From Sphingomonas paucimobilis (GTDB taxonomy: Bacteria > Pseudomonadota > Alphaproteobacteria > Sphingomonadales > Sphingomonadaceae): a DNA stretch of 5,610 nucleotides. The stretch covers positions 1 through 5,610 of the forward strand of contig CAMAQU010000122.1 in NCBI GenBank assembly GCA_945860425.1, given 5' to 3'. Under the pieces are notes generated by a model that had not been told where the DNA came from, did no database searches, and was given only the letters and a program-made list of their open reading frames with translations. Positions 1 through 5,051 of the stretch are shown here, piece by piece. Numbering within the stretch: the first letter of the stretch is position 1; each line of letters opens with the position of its first letter. The translations under genes and the position numbers were made by a program.

Positions 1-575
1 TAACCCTGTCAGACAGCAGCGGCTTTGTCCACGATCCGGACGGTATGGACCAGGACAAGATCAATTGGGTCAAGGAACTCAAGAACAAGCGTCGCGGTCG
101 TATTGAAGAATATGTCGCTGCTTATCCAAAGGCTGTGTTCCATGCGGGCAAAACCCCTTGGAATGTGCCCTGCGATGTCGCCCTGCCCTGCGCCACGCAG
201 AATGAGCTTCTCGGCGATGATGCTCGCGCACTTGTTGCAAATGGCTGCATCGCGGTCAGCGAAGGTGCCAATATGCCGACCAATTTGGAAGGTGCGCATG
301 TCTTCCGCGATGCCAAGATCCTCTTTGCCCCGGGCAAGGCCGCAAATGCGGGTGGTGTTGCTGTTTCCGGTCTGGAAATGAGCCAGAACAGCGAACGTCG
401 TTCTTGGAAGGAAGAAGAGCTTCAGCAGATGCTTCTGGACATTATGGAAGGCATCCACGCCCGCTGTGTCCAATATGGCACCGTTGGCAATGGTCATGTC
501 GATTATGTTCGCGGCGCGAACATCGCAGGCTTCAAGAAAGTTGCCGATGCCATGTTGGCATTTGGCGTCGTCTAA
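1..575 (+). CDS. gdhA: NADP-specific glutamate dehydrogenase, C-terminal part (5' end outside window)
   Basis: This is the C-terminal 190 residues of a hexameric NADP-dependent glutamate dehydrogenase (family length about 450 aa). The enzyme interconverts 2-oxoglutarate plus ammonium and L-glutamate in the cytoplasm and serves ammonium assimilation. The reading frame is open from position 3 (bases 1-2 finish a cut codon) to the TAA at 573-575, so the ATG at 45 is internal, not the start. Recognisable family blocks are TLSDSSGFVHDPDG at the left edge, EGANMPTN, FAPGKAANAGGVAVSGLEMSQNS-type sequence around 330-392, and the C-terminal GANIAGFKKVADAM. The run through FAPGKAANAGG and SGLEMSQ is typical of the NADP-specific class. 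No frameshift is visible and the C-terminus is normal. The gene is followed at once by two tandem terminators, so its transcription unit appears to end here. The dinucleotide-binding and catalytic parts lie upstream of the window. Confidence 0.95.
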   Translation, partial: TLSDSSGFVHDPDGMDQDKINWVKELKNKRRGRIEEYVAAYPKAVFHAGKTPWNVPCDVALPCATQNELLGDDARALVANGCIAVSEGANMPTNLEGAHVFRDAKILFAPGKAANAGGVAVSGLEMSQNSERRSWKEEELQQMLLDIMEGIHARCVQYGTVGNGHVDYVRGANIAGFKKVADAMLAFGVV

Positions 576-589
576 GCAAACCCAAATAA

Positions 590-626
590 GGGGCCGTCCG
601 AACGCTCGGGCGGCCCCTCTTTTTTT
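590..626 (+). terminator. Intrinsic terminator 1 after gdhA
   Basis: A 12-bp stem (590-601 pairing with 606-617, one G-T wobble) closes a 4-base loop and is followed by a T-rich tract (618-626, one C). It starts 15 bases after the gdhA stop. Read on the minus strand, the same hairpin is followed by TTATTT, so it may also stop transcripts of the convergent TPR gene, though less strongly. Confidence 0.88.
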
Positions 627-630
627 GAAC

Positions 631-657
631 AGGCGCCCCTTGCGGCGCCTTTTTTTT
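631..657 (+). terminator. Intrinsic terminator 2 (tandem)
   Basis: A perfect 7-bp GC-rich stem, AGGCGCC (631-637) with GGCGCCT (644-650), has a 6-base loop and runs into eight T residues (650-657). It is oriented for rightward transcripts and backs up terminator 1. The T-tract overlaps the TAA stop of the leftward TPR gene (656-658), so for that gene it lies directly after the stop and lacks a U-tract on the correct side. Confidence 0.85.
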
Positions 658-1579
658 AACTCGGAATGCCGAGTGTGTCGGAAGCCGCCTTAATCCGCCC
701 AACCGCGCCCTTATCAGCGCTGAAGATTTGCAGCGCCTTGTCTCTGGCTTGCTTGGCTTTATCCTTTTGGCCCATCACCATGCGTGCGCGCATCAAGCGT
801 AACCAGCCCGCTTCATTGCGGCCATCGGCGGCCAGTTTACGCTCAAGCCCATTGACCATCTCATTGACCATTTCGGCCTGCTGGCTTGGAGGGAGCGAAG
901 AAGCCTGCGCCAATTGCGAGGCTGACGGCCCAGGGATAGCATCTGTCGCTGGAGAACTTGGCATAGGCGCCGGCGCGGATGCGACCATGCGCCCTGATAC
1001 ATCAATCTTATGTTCGGCGGCGACCTTGGAAATTGTGTCGCGCACACCTTGTTCCCAAGGCGCGCCTTTCGGGGTGTCGTTTAGCAGCGCGATCCAGTCA
1101 TTAATCGCACCCTGACTGTCGCCCACAAGATCCTTTTGAACACCAAGGAAATAGCGTGCTCGGGGATCTTTCGGGTCGATCGTAAGCGCCTTGCGGAATG
1201 CGGCAACAGCTTCCTGACCAAAAGGACCTGACGCGTCTTGAACGAGCGACTCACCCAAGCTCGACCAATAATCTCCATTATTCGGCGCTATTTTTGTCGC
1301 ATTTCGATAAGCTTCGGCCGCCTTTGCATAGGCACCCATGTTGAAGCGGGACCAGCCAAGCATGCGCCAGCCCTCTGCGTCATCGGGATTCTGAGCAAGT
1401 TTTTGTTCTAAAGCGGCGATAGACTTCTCAACATCCTGGCCCGGAGCCAGTGTTTCAGAGGCCTCAACCGGGCTATTTGCGCCATTTGATCGGACAACTG
1501 ACCAGGAGATTGCCGCAACGGCAATACATATTGAGCCAATTAGGATGTGCTTTGACTGAATTTCAAATCTCTTTGGCAT
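656..1579 (-). CDS. Membrane-anchored TPR protein, CcmI/CycH C-terminal-domain-like
   Basis: The product is 307 aa. A short basic N-terminus is followed by one hydrophobic segment (about residues 11-29), best read as an uncleaved anchor that puts the rest in the periplasm. Residues about 50-170 form TPR-type helical repeats; the stretch LEQKLAQNPDDAEGWRMLG is typical of the CcmI/CycH (NrfG-like) family. A Pro/Ala/Ser-rich linker covers about 198-222. A further TPR-like unit (about 235-287, with a GLERKLA...EAGWLRL pattern) ends the protein, as in alphaproteobacterial CycH. Family members hold apocytochrome c for heme ligation, but generic periplasmic TPR scaffolds look alike. The two-helix CcmI-1 membrane module of full CcmI is absent, and no ccm genes are in the window. 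The start is supported by an AGGAG at 1585-1589, five bases before the ATG. The gene converges on gdhA and diverges from the redox operon. The fold is well supported; a cytochrome maturation role is inferred. Confidence 0.85.
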   Translation of the reverse strand: MPKRFEIQSKHILIGSICIAVAAISWSVVRSNGANSPVEASETLAPGQDVEKSIAALEQKLAQNPDDAEGWRMLGWSRFNMGAYAKAAEAYRNATKIAPNNGDYWSSLGESLVQDASGPFGQEAVAAFRKALTIDPKDPRARYFLGVQKDLVGDSQGAINDWIALLNDTPKGAPWEQGVRDTISKVAAEHKIDVSGRMVASAPAPMPSSPATDAIPGPSASQLAQASSLPPSQQAEMVNEMVNGLERKLAADGRNEAGWLRLMRARMVMGQKDKAKQARDKALQIFSADKGAVGRIKAASDTLGIPS

Positions 1580-1584
1580 TTATA

Positions 1585-1589
1585 CTCCT
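1585..1589 (-). promoter_or_regulatory. Ribosome binding site of the TPR gene
   Basis: On the minus strand AGGAG stands five bases upstream of the ATG at 1579-1577. It is a near-consensus Shine-Dalgarno sequence and fixes this start. Confidence 0.75.
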
Positions 1590-1632
1590 ATGTCCATCGG
1601 GCTATCTCGCTTGCGCTCACCTAATAGACTGT

Positions 1633-1661
1633 GCGACAACATAAAAAGAGGTAAATATTTT
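1633..1661 (+). promoter_or_regulatory. Candidate sigma70-like promoter for the redox operon
   Basis: GCGACA (1633-1638) and TATTTT (1656-1661) are 17 bases apart, and each matches 4 of 6 bases of the consensus -35 and -10. Transcription would begin near 1668, giving a leader of about 50 bases before the GTG start at 1721. The -10 lies inside the perfect palindrome at 1651-1667. The region is AT-rich, so chance matches are easy; this is a suggestion only. No convincing promoter was found for the leftward TPR gene. Confidence 0.3.
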
Positions 1662-1667
1662 ATTTAC
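1651..1667. promoter_or_regulatory. Perfect 7-bp inverted repeat, candidate operator
   Basis: GTAAATA-TTT-TATTTAC is a perfect inverted repeat with a 3-base spacer, placed midway between the two divergent genes. It does not fit the FNR/CRP half-site patterns (TTGAT or TGTGA). A dimeric regulator controlling one or both divergent genes could bind here. The palindrome is certain; its function is inferred. Confidence 0.45.
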
Positions 1668-1682
1668 GACTTTTTTTAAGTC
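1668..1682. repeat. Second inverted repeat abutting the first
   Basis: GACTT-TTTTT-AAGTC has 5-bp arms around a T-only spacer and begins at the base after the first palindrome. The two centres (1659 and 1675) are 16 bp apart. As RNA the stem would be weak, so a DNA-level protein site is more plausible than a terminator. It may also be simple AT-rich composition. Confidence 0.3.
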
Positions 1683-1707
1683 ACGCATCGGGGGCGTGCG
1701 GCTTTGC

Positions 1708-1713
1708 GGGGGG
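1708..1713 (+). promoter_or_regulatory. Ribosome binding site supporting the GTG start at 1721
   Basis: GGGGGG lies seven bases upstream of the GTG. It is not a textbook AGGAGG but is purine-rich and well spaced. The next in-frame ATG (residue 28) would delete the GSGPAG FAD-binding loop, so the GTG at 1721 is the sensible start. Confidence 0.5.
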
Positions 1714-1720
1714 CATTAAC

Positions 1721-4162
1721 GTGACAAGCACCTATAAGGTGGCAATTGTCGGTTCTGGACCGGCGGGATTGAGTGCGGCTGCACGCGCAGCGCAACTCGG
1801 CATGGCCCATGTTCTTTTGGAAAAGACGGACCATTTGTCTGATACCATTTTCCGCTATCAAAAAGGTAAGCATGTCATGGCAACGCCCAGCCAGTTGGTG
1901 CTGCGGTCTGACATGGATTTTGATGCCGGAAAGCGCGAGAAGATCCTCCAGACTTGGAATGATCAAGCCGCTAGCCAAAATGTTCTTGTCCGCTATCGCT
2001 CCGAAGTCACAGCCATCTCAGGTGGGCCCGGCAAATTTGAGCTGAAACTGGCGGATGGGGAAACAATCAACGCCGAAGCCGTCATTCTTGCCATTGGCAC
2101 CCAAGGCAACCCCAATTTGATGCGCTGTCCCGGCGGTGATCTGCCTCACGTTGAATATCAGCTGGATGATCCAACAGCGATTTTGGATGAACATATTACG
2201 GTTGTGGGTGCAGGTGACGCGGGCATTGAAAATGCGCTCGGCCTCGCCGCTGATCCGGAACAGCGCAATGTGGTTTCAATCGTCAATCGTTCTGCTGATT
2301 TTAGCCGGGCAAAGGATGCCAACGTCAAAGCCCTAACGGCTGCGGCCGAAGAAGGCCGAGTGACGATTTTCACCGAAACCTCAACCAACCGGATTGAGGC
2401 GGATCACATCGTCCTCGACACGCGTGATGGGGAGCTGCGCATTCCGTGCAATCGAATCATTGCGCGTATGGGGTCTGCCCCTCCCCGCGGCTTTGTCGAA
2501 AGCTGCGGCATAGAATTTAGCAGTAAGGACCGGGAAGCCTTCCCGATCCTTTCCCCCGTGTTTGAATCGACTGCGCCTGGCATCTTCGTCATCGGTGCGC
2601 TCGCCGGCTATCCGCTCATCAAGCATTGCATGAACCAAGGCTATGACGTCGTGGAGTTCATCAATGGGAATGCTGATCTCAAGCCTGCGGACGAGCCAAT
2701 TCTGGAAGCCAAATTCCGCGCGCTGTCGGGCAAAAGGTCGGTTGATGAATGGCTGGATTTGCTGCGCACCCAAATTGACATATTGCGCGAACTCACGCCC
2801 TTGCAAATGCGCGAATTCACGCTCGACAGCGATGTTAGCTTTGTACGCAAGGGCGATGTCGTTTTTGAACGTGGTGCGCCGGGTTCTTCCCTGTTCAATG
2901 TGGCGCAGGGCTCTGTTCATGTTCAGGTGAGCCCGACGGATCCTTCCATCATTGTTCCCATCGGGACAGGCGCGATGTTTGGCGAAGTCGGCCTGATTTC
3001 CGGACGTAAACGTGGTGCAACCGTTGTGGCTGCTGAAGACAGCATCCTGATGGAAATTCCGCGCACAGCGGCGCTCAAGCTGATTGCAACCGTGCCGACG
3101 GTGAAGCGTGCCGTCACCCGCGTGTCTATTGAGCGCCAGTTGCTGCAACTGTTCAAGGCCGGATTGAGCCCCACGGATATAGCCGATATTGTCGAAAGCG
3201 CTGAAACGATCAGCATGCGCGCTGGTGATGCGATTATCAGTGAGGGCGACGAGAGCTACGATATTTACGTTATTCGCGTCGGGTCTATGGTGGTTGAACG
3301 GACCATTGGCGGCAAAGCTGTGTTCCTCTCCTATCTTCCCGCCGGCTCCTATGTCGGGGAAATGGCGCTGATCGAAGGTGGACGCAGGACGGCCACCGTG
3401 CGTGCCGCCGTCAAGTCAGAAGTGATTAAGCTCAATGGCGATGCCTTTAGAGGCCTTTTGGAGCGCAATCCGGCGCTGCTGGAGCGGCTCAAGGTCGATA
3501 TGGCGACGCGTAAGGATGTGAACGCCCATATTGAGACGATGAAGAGCACATTCTCCGATGTGTCGGATATGTATTCTTCGGTCGCGAGCTTCCTTGTTGA
3601 AAATGGGATTGGCGAAGCAACCGACGTCCTGCTGATTGATGAAAAGCTCTGCGTCGGGTGCGATAACTGTGAAAAGGCTTGCGCGGATAGCCATGACGGT
3701 CTGTCACGATTGGATCGGGAAGCGGGCAAAACCTATGCCCATCTGCACGTGCCAACCTCGTGTAGGCATTGCGAGCATCCGCATTGCATGGCCGATTGCC
3801 CGCCCAATGCGATCCATCGCGGGATTGATGGGGAAGTGTTCATTGATGACACCTGCATCGGCTGTGGCAATTGTCAGCGCGGCTGCCCCTATGGGGTGAT
3901 CCGGATGGACAAGGTGCCGCCGGAAAAACCACCTCTGCTCAATTGGCTGCTCTTTGGCACAGGCCCCGGCCCCGGGGAGCCCAGCGCCAAATGGTCAAAG
4001 AAACACGGCAATCCTGAAGCGCCGAAAAAGGCGATTAAGTGCGATATGTGCTCTGGCCTTGAAGGCGGGCCAAGTTGCGTGCGCGCCTGCCCCACGGGGG
4101 CTGCTATCCGCATTTCGCCGGAACAGTTCTTGAGCGTTTCGCAAATGCAGAAGGGCGATTAA
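1721..4162 (+). CDS. Fusion protein: FAD/NAD(P)H oxidoreductase - two cyclic-nucleotide-binding domains - 4x[4Fe-4S] ferredoxin
   Basis: An 813-aa cytoplasmic redox protein with three parts. (1) Residues 1-320: thioredoxin-reductase/YpdA-like two-dinucleotide fold, with FAD loop GSGPAG (11-16), acidic E34, AIGTQG (124-129), a second loop VGAGDAG (162-168) for NAD(P)H, and PGIFVIGALAGYPLIK (286-301) closing the FAD site. No CxxC active site is present. (2) Two cyclic-nucleotide-binding folds, about 357-475 and 485-600, with phosphate cassettes FGEVGL...KRGATV (E422, R431) and VGEMAL...RRTATV (E547, R556, T557). No helix-turn-helix follows. (3) Residues 636-800: DmsB/HybA-type Fe-S module with C644/647/650/654, C681/684/689/693, C712/715/718/722 and C774/777/786/790. 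It probably oxidises NAD(P)H and passes electrons through the clusters to the diheme membrane protein encoded 3 bases downstream; direction and partner are inferred. The GTG start is set by the GGGGGG site and the FAD loop. I know no gene symbol for this architecture. Confidence 0.93.
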   Translation: MTSTYKVAIVGSGPAGLSAAARAAQLGMAHVLLEKTDHLSDTIFRYQKGKHVMATPSQLVLRSDMDFDAGKREKILQTWNDQAASQNVLVRYRSEVTAISGGPGKFELKLADGETINAEAVILAIGTQGNPNLMRCPGGDLPHVEYQLDDPTAILDEHITVVGAGDAGIENALGLAADPEQRNVVSIVNRSADFSRAKDANVKALTAAAEEGRVTIFTETSTNRIEADHIVLDTRDGELRIPCNRIIARMGSAPPRGFVESCGIEFSSKDREAFPILSPVFESTAPGIFVIGALAGYPLIKHCMNQGYDVVEFINGNADLKPADEPILEAKFRALSGKRSVDEWLDLLRTQIDILRELTPLQMREFTLDSDVSFVRKGDVVFERGAPGSSLFNVAQGSVHVQVSPTDPSIIVPIGTGAMFGEVGLISGRKRGATVVAAEDSILMEIPRTAALKLIATVPTVKRAVTRVSIERQLLQLFKAGLSPTDIADIVESAETISMRAGDAIISEGDESYDIYVIRVGSMVVERTIGGKAVFLSYLPAGSYVGEMALIEGGRRTATVRAAVKSEVIKLNGDAFRGLLERNPALLERLKVDMATRKDVNAHIETMKSTFSDVSDMYSSVASFLVENGIGEATDVLLIDEKLCVGCDNCEKACADSHDGLSRLDREAGKTYAHLHVPTSCRHCEHPHCMADCPPNAIHRGIDGEVFIDDTCIGCGNCQRGCPYGVIRMDKVPPEKPPLLNWLLFGTGPGPGEPSAKWSKKHGNPEAPKKAIKCDMCSGLEGGPSCVRACPTGAAIRISPEQFLSVSQMQKGD

Positions 4163-4165
4163 TCC

Positions 4166-5044
4166 ATGGCATCGCACCCTTCTGGAAATAGCAAAAAGCG
4201 TCTTGGCGGGACGAGCCATGTCTCCTTCCTGAAACATGCGGACTATCGTTGGCTGAAGATTTCAGCGGCTCTCTCTGTCCTCGCCCTGTTCAGCTACGCG
4301 CTCATTGATGTTGAACCGCGGCACAGCGGCAGTAGCTGGTATGGCTATACGCTCGGCACAATTGGGGCCGGTTTGATCCTCTGGCTTGCGCTGCTTGGAT
4401 ATAAAAAGCGGTCGATTAAGCCTGGGCAATGGACTTTGAAGTCCTGGGTTTCCGCGCATGTCTGGCTGGGGTTGTCACTCATCATTGTTGCCACATTGCA
4501 TTGCGCCTTTCAATTTGGCTGGAACGTCCACACGCTGGCTTATGTGCTCATGATGATCGTCATCGTCTCCGGCATTTATGGCATTTGCGCTTATACCATC
4601 CTGCCCAAGCATCTCAGCGCCAATCGCGGCGATATGACGCAAGCTGAAATGCTGGATAATCTGCGCAGCATTGACCGGCAATTGCATGACGCAACCCAGC
4701 CCTTGGGTATGGAGTTTGCGACGCTAATCGGTGAGTCCCTGAACAATAACCCCTTTCAAGGGTCCATTCGCGCCCGATTGACCAACCGTTATCCAGACTG
4801 TCCCACCCATGCCGCGTTCGTGACAGTCAGCGCGGCGGCAAAGGATCGCTCTGTCGATAATGCTGAAGATCTTGCGCGCGCGTCGCAAATCTTGTCGCGA
4901 AAAGTCGCGGCCCTCAGCAATATTCGGCGGCATCTTCAGCTTAAGGCGCAGCTTGAGATTTGGCTTTATTTCCACGTCCCAGTGACGTTCGCATTAATTG
5001 CGGCCCTGACGGCCCATGTCGTCAGCGTGTTCTTCTATTGGTGA
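4166..5044 (+). CDS. Five-helix membrane protein, putative diheme b-type cytochrome
   Basis: A 292-aa inner-membrane protein with hydrophobic helices at about 29-47, 59-78, 95-116, 122-145 and 266-290. Positive charges at the N-terminus (KKR, 10-12) and after helix 2 (KKRSIK, 80-85) suggest N-in topology, with the roughly 120-residue hydrophilic loop 146-265 in the cytoplasm and the C-terminus in the periplasm. Helix 3 carries H98 and H112; helix 5 carries H270 and H284. Each pair is 14 residues apart, the spacing used when two helices bind one heme b near each membrane face. In the predicted topology H98/H270 lie near the cytoplasmic side and H112/H284 near the periplasmic side. It probably takes electrons from the Fe-S module of the preceding protein, as membrane cytochrome b subunits do in formate dehydrogenase or NiFe hydrogenase; no sequence match to those subunits is claimed. 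The ATG follows the upstream stop by 3 bases, with AAGGG at 4151-4155. Membrane character is firm; heme binding is inferred. Confidence 0.82.
   Translation: MASHPSGNSKKRLGGTSHVSFLKHADYRWLKISAALSVLALFSYALIDVEPRHSGSSWYGYTLGTIGAGLILWLALLGYKKRSIKPGQWTLKSWVSAHVWLGLSLIIVATLHCAFQFGWNVHTLAYVLMMIVIVSGIYGICAYTILPKHLSANRGDMTQAEMLDNLRSIDRQLHDATQPLGMEFATLIGESLNNNPFQGSIRARLTNRYPDCPTHAAFVTVSAAAKDRSVDNAEDLARASQILSRKVAALSNIRRHLQLKAQLEIWLYFHVPVTFALIAALTAHVVSVFFYW
5040..5044 (+). promoter_or_regulatory. Ribosome binding site overlapping the stop of the cytochrome b-like gene
   Basis: GGTGA includes the TGA stop (5042-5044) and sits seven bases before the ATG at 5052. This supports that start and points to translational coupling between the two genes. 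Confidence 0.5.
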
Positions 5045-5051
5045 TCCGCTC

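Noticed and set aside
9..497. 162-codon minus-strand open frame over gdhA
   Set aside because: The plus strand is unmistakable glutamate dehydrogenase; the antisense protein shows no motif and has no credible ribosome site.
45..575. Treating the ATG at 45 as the start of a short gene
   Set aside because: The frame is open upstream to the window edge and encodes conserved glutamate dehydrogenase sequence before this Met, so it is an internal codon.
1651..1682. Reading the intergenic palindromes as an intrinsic terminator or FNR box
   Set aside because: The stems are short and AT-only or nearly so, which makes a poor RNA hairpin, and the half-sites do not match TTGAT-N4-ATCAA.
2381..3148. 255-codon open frame on the minus strand inside the fusion gene
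   Set aside because: It is antisense to well-supported FAD and cyclic-nucleotide domain coding sequence, has the His/Arg-rich composition typical of shadow frames, and matches no family I recognise.
2789..3520. Possible CRP/FNR-family transcription factor
   Set aside because: Two cyclic-nucleotide folds are present but no DNA-binding helix-turn-helix follows; the chain continues directly into the Fe-S module.
2923..3729. Several minus-strand and +1 frames of 90-126 codons over the cyclic-nucleotide and Fe-S regions
   Set aside because: They are frame shadows produced by GC-biased third positions; none has recognisable domains or independent spacing.
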